Position numbers and translations under genes: made by a program
Part shown: positions 30,427 through 42,300 of the stretch, piece by piece
How the letters are laid out: each line of letters begins with the position of its first letter
Position numbering within the stretch: the stretch's first letter is position 1
Assembly: GCA_023014485.1 (NCBI GenBank)
Contig: JAJOZX010001078.1
Coordinates: 1 to 64,000 of the forward strand
Direction of reading: 5' to 3'
From: Bathynomus jamesi
Lineage: Eukaryota; Arthropoda; Malacostraca; Isopoda; Cirolanidae
Length of the DNA stretch: 64,000 bases
Notes under the pieces: model-generated
The model's database searches: none
Told to the model about the DNA's origin: nothing
What the model saw: only the letters and a program-made list of their open reading frames with translations

Positions 30427-31936
30427 TCACACGGAGGTCAAGCTGGTGGCCCCGTCTAGGTCTGGCCTGGTGGAGAGCGAGTTACTTTCTTGCGCTCTCC
30501 ATCGTACATAGCCAGGCACGCCCGGCTCATCTGGTACTGTCCTGAGCCAGGCATCCAGTCTTTTCTTGAAGACTTCAACTTTGACCCCCGTTACGTTTCT
30601 GAGGTCCTTAGGAAGCTGGTTGAAAAGTCTTGGCCCCCTGACAACCAAGCTATTTTCCTTCAGGGTTGAGGAGGTCCCTTGTCGTGCTTTTAATTTGGGA
30701 ATACTACACATTTTGCCTTTCCTATTTTCCAGTGTTGTTTGAATGGTAATTGGGTTTAGTTTTAGGTTTGGTACCAGTTTTTTCGATCATTTTCCATATG
30801 TAGATTATGTACCTCTCTCTTCTTCTTTCCAGTGAGTACAGATTTAGTTTACGTAGTCTTTCCCAGTAGTTGAGTTCTTTGCAGCCATCAATCTTGGCTG
30901 TGAAATGCCTCTGCGTTTCTTCTAGTTTATTAGTTTCTTCCTTTTTATATGGGGACGTCAAAACTGAGCAGTATTCAAGTTTTGGTATAATCAGTGTTTT
31001 TAGCAGGGGAATCATTACTGTCCTGTCCCTTCTCTTGAACGTTCTTAGAACCTGTCCGGCGACTCTTTTTGCTTTATTTATCGCTATCTGATTTTGTGTT
31101 TCGAATTTCGCATCATCTGTCATTATTATCCCGAGATCAATCGCTTTCATGCTTCTCTGAGTTTCCTGTCTATCTGGAGCATAATATGCAGTCTGTTTAA
31201 GTTCTTCTTTTCTACCATATCTCAAGAGTTGAAATTTCTCGGCGTTGAATGACATGTTGTTGTCTTCTGACCATTTGTATATTTTGTTCGTGTCCCTCTG
31301 CAAGGCCTCCACGTCATGTACATCGCTGATTTTTCTGCTGATCTTTGTATCGTCTGCAAAGGATGTTACTATACTATTGCTGTTTACTCCGCTGTCTATG
31401 TCTGTTAGCATGATAATGAACAGGAGTGGGGCCAGTACTGTCCCTTGTGGTACTGAGCTGCGTACTTCCGATTCTGACGATGATATACCTTGAATTTTGA
31501 CGACCTGCAGACGATCACTAAGGAAGTTGTAGATCCATTTTCCCACTTTGCCTGTTGTTCCCATGTCTTTAATTTTATGTCCTATTATACCATGGTCGCA
31601 TTTACCGAAAGCTTTAGCAAAATCTGTGTATATAACATCGTAGTTGTCATTGCCTTCCAATGCATCTAGGATATTGTTGTAGTGCTCTATTAGTTGTGAT
31701 AGGCATGATCTACCTGATCGGAATCCATGCTGATTTTCGTTGAATCTTTCCCGTGTCTCCAGGAAATCATAAATTTTCTCTCTAACTATTCTTTCAAATA
31801 CTTTGGTGAGGTGGGACGTCAATGACACTGGTCTATAGTTCCTTGCTTGAGATCTGTCCCCTCCTTTATATATAGGGACAATGTTTGCTCTTTTCAAGAT
31901 GCTCGTATTTCCCCAGTGTCTAGGGATCTTCTCCAT
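30427..31936 (-). pseudogene. Reverse transcriptase domain of the non-LTR element
   Basis: 31936-30722 holds the RT core: NYRPVSLTS, NQHGFRSGRSC, YTDFAKAFGKCDH (first catalytic Asp), PQGTVLAPLLF, FADDTKI (catalytic Asp pair) and the thumb. Both active-site elements are intact. A frame change near 30715 leads to the C-terminal piece 30711-30427 (GPRLFNQLPKDLRN, then RTVPDEPGVPGY), which is typical of the end of CR1/L2-like ORF2. Without the frame changes the protein would be about 1000 residues with the endonuclease. Confidence 0.9.
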
Positions 31937-33452
31937 ATCCAGTATAAAGGTGTAGCTATTTCATTTTTACAGTTTTTAATCAATAATGCGTTCCAATTGT
32001 CCGGACCTGCAGCTGAATGTAGTTTCATTTGTTCTATAGCTCTCGCTACATCTTCTGGTGTAAACTCAAAGTCTGTTATATACTCTCCTTGCAATTCCTC
32101 TTCAAAGAATGCATTTATGTCAGGTATCGCTTTGTCACTTTTTGGGGTACTGAAAACTGATTCATATTGAGCTCTCAATGTATCAGATATTTCTTTTGGA
32201 TCGTCGGTTAGTTCATTATTTCCCGTCCTTAAGGGCCCAATAGCGGCGCGCGTTTTTGTTTTCCTTTTTGCATAGCTATAGAAGTATTTTGGATTTTCCT
32301 TTATTGCTTCTACCGCCTTTTCCTCTTCCCTCTCTGTATGGTCCTTAATCAGGGCTTGTATTTCCCTATCGATACCCTCCAGTTTTTCTTTTATTATTTT
32401 CCTGCCATTATCTCTGCAGTTTCCTAACTTCGCCTCCACTCTCTTTCTTTTGCGGAATAGTCTTCTCTTTTGCCTTTCTAGCCAGCTCCTCTTTCCTTTT
32501 GGCTGTGATTTCGGAGCATATTTTTCTAAAATTCTCAGCGTTTTTTCCTCCAAAGTTGTTAGCATTTCTTCCGTTGTTTTATTCTCGAAAATTGTTCTCC
32601 ATTCTATTTGGGCCATGTGCGATCTGATTGCTTCCCAATTTATAGTCTTCGAGTTTAAGTTAAAGGCCCCGAATTTACTTCTTTCCACAATATGTGTATT
32701 GTCTTCTAATGCTGCCATCATATTTGTTGATATCTCGATTAAGTTGTGGTCTGAGATAATGGTTGGGGTTATTTTTATATCAGCAATCAAGTTCGTGTTA
32801 TTCGTGAATACCAGATCCAGGCAGTTATTTTTTCTGGTATTTTCTGTTATGTCCTGTGTCAGCATAAACTCGTTTGTGAGAGCCATCAACATTGTTGCTT
32901 GTTCCTGATCTTCTCTTGTGCCCCCCTTGTCCTGGTGAATATATATATTCCTATTCACCTTTTTGTATTTTATAAATGGGAAGTTAAGTCTCCGCAGATC
33001 ATTATATTGGGGGATGGAGGGTTTATGGCCTTTATTAGCTTTCTAATGTCATCAATGGCCTCCGAGAATTTTTCGGTTGGGGTGCTTGGAGGTCTATAGA
33101 TGACTATTACTATCAAGTTTAGTTTTTCTATTTTCACTGCTAGGAGTTCCACATAGCTGTTTGATTTACTTATTATTGTCTCTGTCATATGACCTTCCTG
33201 TACATATATAGCACAGCCACCTTTCCGTCTCGTCGTTCTATCCGCTCTTAGTAAGTTGAAGCCCTCTATATTTATCTCTTTCTTATCAATACAATGTTCG
33301 CAGTTTTCACAATTTCCTTGGCAATCTTTAAGATGAGTTTCTGTGAGGCATGCGATGTCCGCCCTTGTTTCGTCCATAAATCCTTTCAGGTACGAAACCT
33401 TATTGAGTGATTGGTTTGGTCTTATTCCTTGAATATTACCAGGACAATTCAT
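31894..33452 (-). pseudogene. Endonuclease domain and linker of the non-LTR element
   Basis: The frame 33452-32970 starts at NIQGIRP (the Asn of the N-x-x-G motif) and contains TETHL (catalytic Glu), GGCAIYV, YRPPST and GDL (GDFN-like, with the Asn replaced). After a frame change the piece 32958-31894 adds the FTNNTNLI and ISDHNLIE (SDH) motifs, then a long Lys/Arg/Glu-rich linker and the first RT strands (FTPEDVARAIEQMK, GPDNW). The role would be nicking the target DNA to prime reverse transcription. Confidence 0.85.
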
Positions 33453-33478
33453 ATATTCATAATTCTATTTATATTGAT

Positions 33479-33590
33479 AAAAGTACACAGATATTGTTGA
33501 AATTTAGTGTGCGAGTATATTATAATGGTGGTAACAATTTAGGGGGTGAGACTTTCACTTTTCAAATAAAAGTTTTGGCGTGCCAGTCTA
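33479..33590. repeat. Isolated terminal repeat of the 47.9-kb transposon family
   Basis: The reverse complement starts TAGACTGGC, continues with CCAAAACTTTTATTTGAAAA and GTTACCACCATTATAATATA, and matches 47931-48042 almost base for base. Its outer end abuts (TA)n, as in the full element. The interior side is cut by the non-LTR retrotransposon. Confidence 0.85.
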
Positions 33591-33604
33591 ATATATATAT
33601 ATAT

Positions 33605-33832
33605 ATTTAACTGCAAACACGCAGTATAATTAACGTAAAGAACGACGCTTGTATAGGAGAACATTCCGCGCAAGATGAGGAGGGAGAACGAACAAATGAA
33701 AAAAATGAGGTAACCACCCAGGAATCGAACCCGGGATCTTCCGATTGTCGGTCAGGTATGATAACCACTACACCATGGTCCTCACTCGATCAGAACTCGT
33801 AATTCTCCTACATACGCGCAGAATAACTAAAT
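33605..33832 (-). repeat. tRNA-like SINE monomer (parent of the 39-44 kb array unit)
   Basis: Contains AACGTAAAGAACGACGCTTG, AGGTAACCACC, AATCGAACCCGGGATCTTCC and ACCACTACACCATGG, aligned with the array unit but diverged. On the minus strand an A-box-like GTGTAGTGGTTATC and a B-box GGTTCGATTCC are followed by a T run. Confidence 0.8.
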
Positions 33833-33900
33833 ATCCGCATCCGCGGATATTGAAATTAAAGATCCGCATCCGGTCCACCACTAAATATAACTTATATATA

Positions 33901-33932
<32 letters not shown>

Positions 33933-33993
33933 TGGTGTAAAAAATTCACGAAAGTCACGTGAACTAATAATTCTAATTATATTATAGAGGATG

Positions 33994-34059
33994 ATCAACT
34001 TAAAAGTGTGCATCGCAAAATTATAACAAACTTTGGAGCGTGTGCACTTTTAAGTTGAT
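33994..34059. mobile_element. 66-bp MITE
   Basis: Ends ATCAACTTAAAAGTG and the inverse CACTTTTAAGTTGAT around a 30-bp centre. Confidence 0.55.
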
Positions 34060-34216
34060 TACTTGGTCTGTATTAAAACAACCCACTAGAGGAATAAAGA
34101 CAATCATTAGGGAACAAATTCACTTTGTCCAATTAAGAATTTACTCGGTAAGAAAGAGTTGAAATATGCGCTAAATTATGCGGAGTACTGTCTATTTTTC
34201 TTGTGGGTTATATTAA

Positions 34217-34310
34217 CTCATTAGTGCCGAGAGGTTTTTCCCGAGACTGAATAAAATCGTCTTGCGTTAGCCAGAACTAAATCAGTAAAGTGACGCTCGG
34301 CACTAATGGA
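34217..34310. mobile_element. piggyBac-like MITE, 94 bp
   Basis: TTAA at 34213-34216 and 34311-34314 flank inverted ends CTCATTAGTGCCGAG and CTCGGCACTAATGGA. TTAA duplications are the piggyBac signature. Confidence 0.7.
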
Positions 34311-34361
34311 TTAATTTTGTGTACGTATATAAAAAAAAACCCTTAGTTTTCCTTCCCCCAG

Positions 34362-34680
34362 AATTGTTCATTCTGATGAAGGTTACGTTGTTGACCCAGC
34401 TTAGACTTACAGTTTAACGTGGAATTCGACCCACGACCCACCAGCGAAGTCAGGAATTACAAAGTCCTTGCCCGGACTCGATCTCACAACCTCCCGATCA
34501 ACGGCTCAGCATATTAACCATGCTAGGCTACCCAGGATGCCCCATTTATCTAATAACCACTTTTTTTGTACGGAAGGATGAACAGCTGGGTGAGCTGAGC
34601 GCCGCTTGCCCTCGCCGGGAATCGAACTCGGGGCCCGGTGGATTCGTGTTCAGCGACGCTAATCACTACTACATCATATA
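34362..34680 (-). repeat. tRNA-derived SINE, copy 2 (longer)
   Basis: Same family as 15496-15770, with an extra internal tRNA-like block (reverse complement GGGTAGCCTAGCATGGTTAA ... GAGATCGAGTCC), so this copy looks dimeric. Confidence 0.7.
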
Positions 34681-35437
34681 TAGCTTATATAAGTTATATT
34701 AACTCCTCCTCTCCATGCACTTTCACGAAGATACTCGTGCGTTCCTGGAGACCTCGCAATAGCGCGAATTGCGAAAATAATTGTAAAAGATATGAAAAAA
34801 TATGACAGAGGCCGCGAAGGCCGGAATCAACGTACATCACAGCATATTACATAAAGAAACTGATATATGTGATCTAATTATGATTAAAGTAAATATTCCT
34901 GAGGATAAACATTGGTAAGTACGTAACTGAACATTTAAATTGAACATAAAAATGCATTTTAAGTGCAATAACCGCACTTAAAATAAGATGGAAACGGAAA
35001 AATTAACAAGTGAGAAACTTGGAGCTATGTAGTAGAATTCGAACCCGCGTCGCGTGGTTTCAGAGTCAACGCTTTCTTCGATCACCGACAAAAAGGTTCG
35101 CTCAAGCTGTTCCGATAATTACGCTGTTCGACCATGCTTCATTCAGTTTCCAAGCCTTCATAATTGCATTTATATAAGATGCGTTGAAGCGCAGTTATTG
35201 CATTTAAATGCTCTCCTATTGACCCTAGTTTATGTATAGTGTAACACGCATCTCAATAAGTTATTAAAACATTTAAACAATCAATATACTGTACAGGGTG
35301 TCCCAAAATGAATAATATACCAAAACCAAATATTATTTGTCGTTTTATTTTACAGCTATCGAAAAAATTACAAAAAACAAAGCATGGGATTAATTAATGA
35401 GGTTTTGAATTTTCATAACAGTTTTTTTACATTTAAT

Positions 35438-35490
<53 letters not shown>

Positions 35491-35822
35491 ATATTTTTAT
35501 TCCCTTTAAATTTTCTAATCTGAAATTCTAATTTTGGCTGTTTTTTTTTTTTGTATTTTCAATGTTTAAAGACGAAATGAAAACTCGGAACGAATGTTTC
35601 ATCATACTTTAGGTTCTCTGCCTCTTAATCTGTTAATTTTCTCTTTTTCTTTTTCTCCTTTCTTCGAACATGGAACAACCGAACTCCTGATCTCGCTCAT
35701 TATATTACATTAATACAATCAAGGACTTTCCCCAAGACAGTTTGAATAATGGGTAAGGGGATGGACGAGTCCGCTGCACGCAATATGTTTGTCTCGATTC
35801 GGCTTTCCTTTAAAGGAGCCTT
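34681..35822. other. No gene recognised
   Basis: Mostly unique AT-rich DNA. ACAGGGTGTCCCAAAAT at 35293-35309 resembles a Tc1/mariner terminal repeat without a partner. (TA)n at 35443-35487. Confidence 0.5.
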
Positions 35823-36042
35823 ATTGATTATTATTGTCACAGTGTAAGAACCTTTACACAGTGCTTATTGATTATTATTGTCACAGTGTAAGAACCTTTA
35901 CACAGTGCTTATTGATTATTATTGTCACAGTGTAAGAACCTTTACACAGTGCTTATTGATTATTATTGTCACAGTGTAAGAACCTTTACACAGTGCTTAT
36001 TGATTATTATTGTCACAGTGTAAGAACCTTTACACAGTGCTA
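35823..36042. repeat. Tandem repeat, 44-bp unit, five copies
   Basis: Units start at 35823, 35867, 35911, 35955 and 35999 and contain GTCACAGTGTAAGAACC and TTTACACAGTGC. They are nearly identical, and each unit holds a short imperfect palindrome (GTGTAAG / CTTTACAC). No spacers. Confidence 0.95.
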
Positions 36043-36199
36043 TGGCAGCACAAAGTTATTAGCCTAGGACCAATCATGACTGTCTATGTACATGATGTAC
36101 TTACCTTTTTATTCGTTTAAACCCATTTTTAAAATAAAGCATTTTTTTTTTTATCGAATAACGTACGCTACAAAATCAGTTTAAGTTTAACGCGACATA

Positions 36200-36242
36200 T
36201 AATATGGGGCCCTCCTCCATAATGGAGGGGGGGGCCCCATAT
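36200..36242. repeat. Hairpin
   Basis: ATATGGGGCCCTCCTCCAT and its near-perfect inverse ATGGAGGGGGGGGCCCCATAT. Confidence 0.8.
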
Positions 36243-36420
36243 TTTCATTGTTCCGGGGCTCCGAGGTGTTTTAATCCGCCTCTGCTCTGCTCGTAACTAG
36301 TTTCTTGTTTGAGACAGTAACTAGTAACTGTAAGTAGTTACTTATTTGAGGCACTAATTAGTAACTGTAATAAGGTACAAAACAAAAATAACTGTCACAA
36401 CACTATATATATATATATAT

Positions 36421-36545
36421 ATAAGCAAACAACCACAGGGAAAAGGAAACACAAATTTTCTGTTCCTCCTTGATAATGTGAATATATCACGAAAGCGCTC
36501 GGACTTTGTGTTTCCTTTTCCCTGTGGTTGTTTGCTTATTAATAA
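36421..36545. repeat. Fold-back family in (TA)n, complete copy
   Basis: AAGCAAACAACCACAGGGAA and its inverse at 36520-36540, with GAAAGCGCTCGGAC in the centre. Preceded by (TA)n at 36403-36422. Related copies at 29847-29956 and 44382-44482. Confidence 0.8.
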
Positions 36546-36956
36546 GATCACGTGTTATTTTGTGATTTTAGTGCATATATAGTATATATATATATTATAT
36601 ATATGCCTAGAAAGTAGGCTTACTATAATGAATTAATTAATTGAAACGAATACTTAGGGTCACCAGCTTGGGCACAGCCCAAACAAACAATATTTAATAA
36701 GGAGAGAGAAATGACTTTGTGGTTTTGTGTTTATTGGAAAAATAAATGAATTAATTGTTCACAGTGATTAAGAATTATGTATGCGGTAATTGCACTATAT
36801 TACAATGACTGATTATTATTAGCTATAAGAAATAGTTTATAAAGTATAAGAGTTAAGTGAATACAATAATGACAAGAAACACTAATTTAGGTAGGCTAAT
36901 GAGATATACGGCAGTGGACACACACTAATAAGTAATTAAGCCAATAATAACTGAAG

Positions 36957-37111
36957 CAGTAGCGCAGGCAAGGGGGGGCCCCAGGGGCAAGATGGGCTTC
37001 TGGACCCGCCCTTGACACATACCTGTGTGTGTTGTGGATCAGTGCTGTTGGTAACGATCGCTGGCTTGGGCACCCCCCACCCCGCTTTACAAAATCCTGG
37101 CTGCGCTCTTG
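36957..37111. mobile_element. hAT-like MITE, 155 bp, with 8-bp target duplication
   Basis: AACTGAAG at 36949-36956 and 37112-37119 flank inverted ends CAGTAGCGCAGGCAAGG and CCTGGCTGCGCTCTTG. The perfect 8-bp duplication and CA..TG ends fit hAT. Confidence 0.8.
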
Positions 37112-37552
37112 AACTGAAGTAATGAAAGTAGGTATTAGTACAGTAAACGGATTAGGCAAGTAAAATAAAATACATAAATGAGCAAATAAACAAGCGGATA
37201 CAAATATGGTACGATAACTGAATATGGTAAAATAATTTAATAGGCCTACTGTAGTCGTAATGGGAAAGTTAGTTTGCCGGTTGTTTGAAGATAGCCTTTT
37301 CGCTAGGCTGAGGGTATACACTGAAGTTATGTAGGTTATGCGGGAGTTGCTTAATACGAAGACAAAGGTAGGCTTGTGACCTACGAAAAAGTTGAGAGAC
37401 CTGGGCTTCAAAGTAGATGAATCTGAAGGCGGACTGGCCTTACCAGCAAGAGGATGAGTGTTGAGGGTCGGTTGAGACTTGTTGAAAAGGGGGGCCAACG
37501 GAAAATCCTGCATCGCATCAGTGATGTTGCTTCTTGAGGGATGAAATTGTAG
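37112..37552. other. No gene recognised
   Basis: A 205-residue minus-strand frame (37513-36896) crosses the MITE and this DNA but shows no family resemblance. Confidence 0.4.
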
Positions 37553-38470
37553 GCAGGGACGTAGCCAAGGGGGGGGTGCGACGGAGGCGGTCGCTTCCCA
37601 CTTGGAGTGTCGCCATGGAGAGAGACAAGCTAACTCTAGAGTCTAGATGATGCGTCCGAAATACTGGATAGATTTGCGAGAAAAAAGGCGACACGACTCA
37701 ATTTGTTACTGGAATAAAACGGACGGTGGGCGGTAATGTGATTTTGTGGTGTACTTATATGTAAATTACTAAAGTATTCGATTTTGATTTAGTAAAGTAA
37801 TTGTGTATTTGATAAAGTACATATTTTTTTGTCAAGTAGCCTTTAAATTATTTTTCCATGCGATTATCTTGTTTAAAATTTTATATATGTTAAACAGATG
37901 TGCGTTTCTTCTGTCTCAACTGATCTAGCTGTTCCTGCATCCGTTTGACTTGCCTTATACGTGATAGTTTCATTTGGATCTCTTCTAATGATTTCGTTAT
38001 TCATGGATGTTATACTGTTAAACGTGTATACACTACAGTAAATAATTGTATGCATGAAATCAATAAATGTGTGAATAAAATAGTTACTTTCTTTGTTAAA
38101 TATGAAAACTATAGGATCAATACCTGATTTCAAATTTCAGAAAATACAAGTAATTACATCATAATATAGCTTAGATTGCACTAATGTGACTGTCCTATCC
38201 AAACTTTGGTGGAAAGGGTACATATTTCATGTGGATGGCTGTATAGTGACTGTTCAAAAATGGCAGTTGCACTGACATTTTCAGACATTTTTAACACAAA
38301 ATAAGCTTAAAATGCGCTGGCTTACTGGGCTCCGCCCCGGACCCCGCTGGGGGAACTTCCAGCTCTCCCCCAGACCCCTAACTATATGGGCTCGCCCGAT
38401 TCACCACGGAACCTGACGAACGTAGCTCAAGTTCGCCCCCCCCCTTCAGACATTCCTGGCTACGTCCCTG
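37553..38470. mobile_element. Non-autonomous hAT-like transposon, 918 bp, with 8-bp target duplication
   Basis: ATTGTAGG at 37545-37552 is repeated exactly at 38471-38478. Inverted ends CAGGGACGTAGCCAAGG and CCTGGCTACGTCCCTG. The interior is AT-rich without a transposase; the edges are rich in G or C runs. Confidence 0.85.
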
Positions 38471-38478
38471 ATTGTAGG

Positions 38479-38603
38479 TCGCCTCGATTGATATGATTGA
38501 CTTCGTGTGTGCTTGTGGTGTCTTGAAGGCAGGCGGCCCGCTCTCCAACGAACGGTCAGAGAGCGAGACGTGAAGAAGAAATGCGTGACAAGGCAATGAG
38601 CAA

Positions 38604-38634
<31 letters not shown>

Positions 38635-38864
38635 CTGCTTAAGGTGCTTCAACCCTGCTGGATTATTGACACCAGCAAAGAGTGAAGGGGATTTGAGGTG
38701 GACTCACATTTATATAGGCTCGGAAGACGCGTAGCTTTTCACCGGCCTTTTTGGAAAACAAAGTAAAATTTGCTTCTCTCCTTAGGCCCACATGGGTTTT
38801 ATTGCTCTGTTCTGATTCAAAGATGTTTGAGAACGGCGAGGAAAGGAAATTCCGGTCGGTCTCT

Positions 38865-38896
<32 letters not shown>
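38479..38896. other. Short unique stretch with poly-T and (CA)n
   Basis: Contains a 26-T run at about 38609-38634 and (CA)n followed by (TA)n at 38868-38896. No gene. Confidence 0.6.
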
Positions 38897-38898
<2 letters not shown>

Positions 38899-39293
38899 GG
38901 TACTTGTGGGTTATCTGTCGCCACTTTTTAATATTTTTTTTATTTATTTATTTGTATATATTAAGAGAAGAGGATTCTTTTACTGTACGGCATTGACGAT
39001 TGGTTAGGTTAAGTCGTGCTACTTTGGTTAAATACCGTTTTATTTAACCAAACTAGCACGACTTAACCTAACCAATCGTCAATGCCGTACAGTATAAAGA
39101 ATCATCTTCTCTTAATATATAAAATAACTAAATAAAAAAAATATTAAAAAGTTTTTTATTTAACCAAACTAGCACGACTTAACCTAACCAATCGTCAATG
39201 CCGTACAGTATAAAGAATCCTCTTCTCTTAATATATAAAAATAAATAAATAAAAAAATATTAAAAAGTGGCGACAGATAACCCACAAGTACCA
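38897..39293. mobile_element. Fold-back element inserted between (TA)n tracts
   Basis: Ends TGGTACTTGTGGGTTATCTG and the inverse CAGATAACCCACAAGTACCA. Inner arms carry GACGATTGGTTAGGTTAAGT and its inverse. One arm is duplicated, so the right half has the sequence twice. Confidence 0.8.
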
Positions 39294-39317
39294 TATATAT
39301 ATATATATATATATATC

Positions 39318-42300
39318 GTAAAGAACGACGCTTGTATAGGAGATATTCCGCGCAAGACGAGAGAGAGAGAACGGAACAAATGAAAAAATGAGGTAACCAC
39401 CTGGGAATCGAACCCGGGATCTTCCGATTGCCGGTCAGACGCGATACCATTACACCATGGACCTCACTCTCCCAAATGCCGTAATTCTTCTACATACTCG
39501 CAGAAACCAATGCCCCAAGGGGGCACCTCCCGCATGCCGTAACATTATATACATTCAACTGCAAAGAACACGCAGTATAAATAACGTAAAGAACGACGCT
39601 TGTATAGGAGATATTCCGCGCAAGACGAGAGAGAGAGAACGGAACAAATGAAAAAATGAGGTAACCACCTGGGAATCGAACCCGGGATCTTCCGATTGCC
39701 GGTCAGACGCGATACCATTACACCATGGACCTCACTCTTCCAAATGCCGTAATTCTTCTACATACTCGCAGAAACCAATGCCCCAAGGGGGCACCTCCCG
39801 CATGCCGTAACATTATATACATTCAACTGCAAAAACCAGTATAAATAACGTAAAGAACGACGCTTGTATAGGAGATATTCCGCGCAAGACGAGAGAGAGA
39901 GAACGGAACAAATGAAAAAATGAGGTAACCACCTGGGAATCGAACCCGGGATCTTCCGATTGCCGGTCAGACGCGATACCATTACACCATGGACCTCACT
40001 CTTCCAAATGCCGTAATTCTTCTACATACTCGCAGAAACCAATGCCCCAAGGGGCACCTCCCGCATGCCGTAACATTATATCATTCAACTGCAAAGAACA
40101 CGCAGTATAAAACGTAAAGAACGACGCTTGTATAGGAGATATTCCGCGCAAGACGAGAGAGAGAGAACGGAACAAATGAAAAAATGAGGTAACCACCCGG
40201 GAATCGAACCCGGGATCTTCCGATTGCCGGTCAGACGCGATACCATTACACCATGGACCTCACTCTTCCAAATGCCGTAATTCTTCTACATACTCGCAGA
40301 AACCAATGCCCCAAGGGGGCACCTCCCGCATGCCGTAACATATATACATTCAACTGCAAAGAACACGCAGTATAAATAACGTAAAGAACGACGCTTGTAT
40401 AGGAGATATTCCGCGCAAGACGAGAGAGAGAGAACGGAACAATGAAAAATGAGGTAACCACCTGGGAATCGAACCGGGATCTTCCGATTGCCGGTCAGAC
40501 GCGATACCATTACACCATGGACCTCACTCTTCCAAATGCCGTAATTCTTCTACATACTCGCAGAAACCAATGCCCCAAGGGGGCACCTCCCGCATGCCGT
40601 AACATTATATACATTCAACTGCAAAGAACACGCAGTATAAATAACGTAAAGAACGACGCTTGTATAGGAGATATTCCGCGCAAGACGAGAGAGAGAGAAC
40701 GGAACAAATGAAAAAATGAGGTAACCACCCGGGAATCGAACCCGGATCTTCCGATTGCCGGTCAGACGCGATACCATTACACCATGGACCTCACTCTTCC
40801 AAATGCCGTAATTCTTCTACATACTCGCAGAAACCAATGCCCCAAGGGGCACCTCCCGCATGCCGTAACATTATATACATTCAACTGCAAAGAACACGCA
40901 GTATAAATAACGTAAAGAACGACGCTTGTATAGGAGATATTCCGCGCAAGACGAGAGAGAGAGAACGGAACAAATGAAAAAATGAGGTAACCACCTGGGA
41001 ATCGAACCCGGGATCTTCCGATTGCCGGTCAGACGCGATACCATTACACCATGGACCTCACTCTTCCAAATGCCGTAATTCTTCTACATACTCGCAGAAA
41101 CCAATGCCCCAAGGGGGCACCTCCCGCATGCCGTAACATTATACATTCAACTGCAAAGAACACGCAGTATAAATAACGTAAAGAACGACGCTTGTATATG
41201 AGATATTCCGCGCAAGACGAGAGAGAGAGAACGGAACAAATGAAAAATGAGGTAACCACCTGGGAATCGAACCCGGGATCTTCCGATTGCCGGTCAGACG
41301 CGATACCATTACACCATGGACCTCACTCTTCCAAATGCCGTATTCTTCTACATACTCGCAGAAACCAATGCCCCAAGGGGGCACCTCCCGCATGCCGTAA
41401 CATTATATACATTCAACTGCAAAGAACACGCAGTATAAATAACGTAAAGAACGACGCTTGTATAGGAGATATTCCGCGCAAGACGAGAGAGAGAGAACGG
41501 AACAATGAAAAAATGAGGTAACCACCTGGGAATCGAACCCGGGATCTTCCGATTGCCGGTCAGACGTGATACCATTACACCATGGACCTCACTCTTCCAA
41601 ATGCCGTAATTCTTCTACATACTCGCAGAAACCAATGCCCCAAGGGGGCACCTCCCATGCCGTAACATTATATACATTCAACTGCAAAGAACACGCAGTA
41701 TAAATAACGTAAAGAACGACGCTTGTATATGAGATATTCCGCGCAAGACGAGAGAGAGAGAACGGAACAAATGAAAAATGAGGTAACCACCTGGGAATCG
41801 AACCCGGATCTTCCGATTGCCGGTCAGACGCGATACCATTACACCATGGACCTCACTCTTCCAAATGCCGTAATTCTTCTACATACTCGCAGAAACCAAT
41901 GCCCCAAGGGGGCACCTCCCCATGCCGTAACATTATATACATTCAACTGCAAAGAACCGCAGTATAAATAACGTAAAGAACGACGCTTGTATAGGAGATA
42001 TTCCGCGCAAGACGAGAGAGAGAGAACGGAACAAATGAAAAAATGAGGTAACCACCTGGGAATCGAACCCGGATCTTCCGATTGCCGGTCAGACGCGATA
42101 CCATTACACCATGGACCTCACTCTTCCAAATGCCGTAATTCTTCTACATACTCGCAGAAACCAATGCCCCAAGGAGGCACCTCCCGCATGCCGTAACATT
42201 ATATACATTCAACTGCAAAGAACACGCAGTATAAATAACGTAAAGAACGACGCTTGTATAGAGATATTCCGCGCAAGACGAGAGAGAGAGAACGGAACAA

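Larger units (their letters stand above)
30370..33458 (-). mobile_element. Non-LTR retrotransposon (Jockey/CR1-L2 group), frame-broken
   Basis: Read on the minus strand: APE-type endonuclease, linker, reverse transcriptase and a short C-terminal domain, ending in a 3' tail of AAGGT-type repeats (AAGGTAAGGTAAGG near 30385-30400), as in CR1/L2 elements. The 5' end begins almost at the endonuclease start and ORF1 is absent, so the copy is 5'-truncated. At least three frame changes separate the coding pieces (near 32960, 31900-31935 and 30715). Confidence 0.9.
29987..33883. mobile_element. TIR-bounded composite (hAT-like ends) carrying a retrotransposon and a SINE
   Basis: TAGTGGTGGACCGGATATCC at 29987 is inverted at 33864-33883 (GGATCCGCATCCGGTCCACCACTA-type end). 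GATATCCGCAT words continue inward on both sides. Both ends abut TA-rich sequence. Inside are the non-LTR element (30370-33458), an isolated terminal repeat (33479-33590) and a tRNA-like SINE (33605-33832). Confidence 0.6.

Noticed and set aside
35823..36042. CRISPR-like regular repeat with palindromic unit
   Set aside because: No spacers; contiguous minisatellite.
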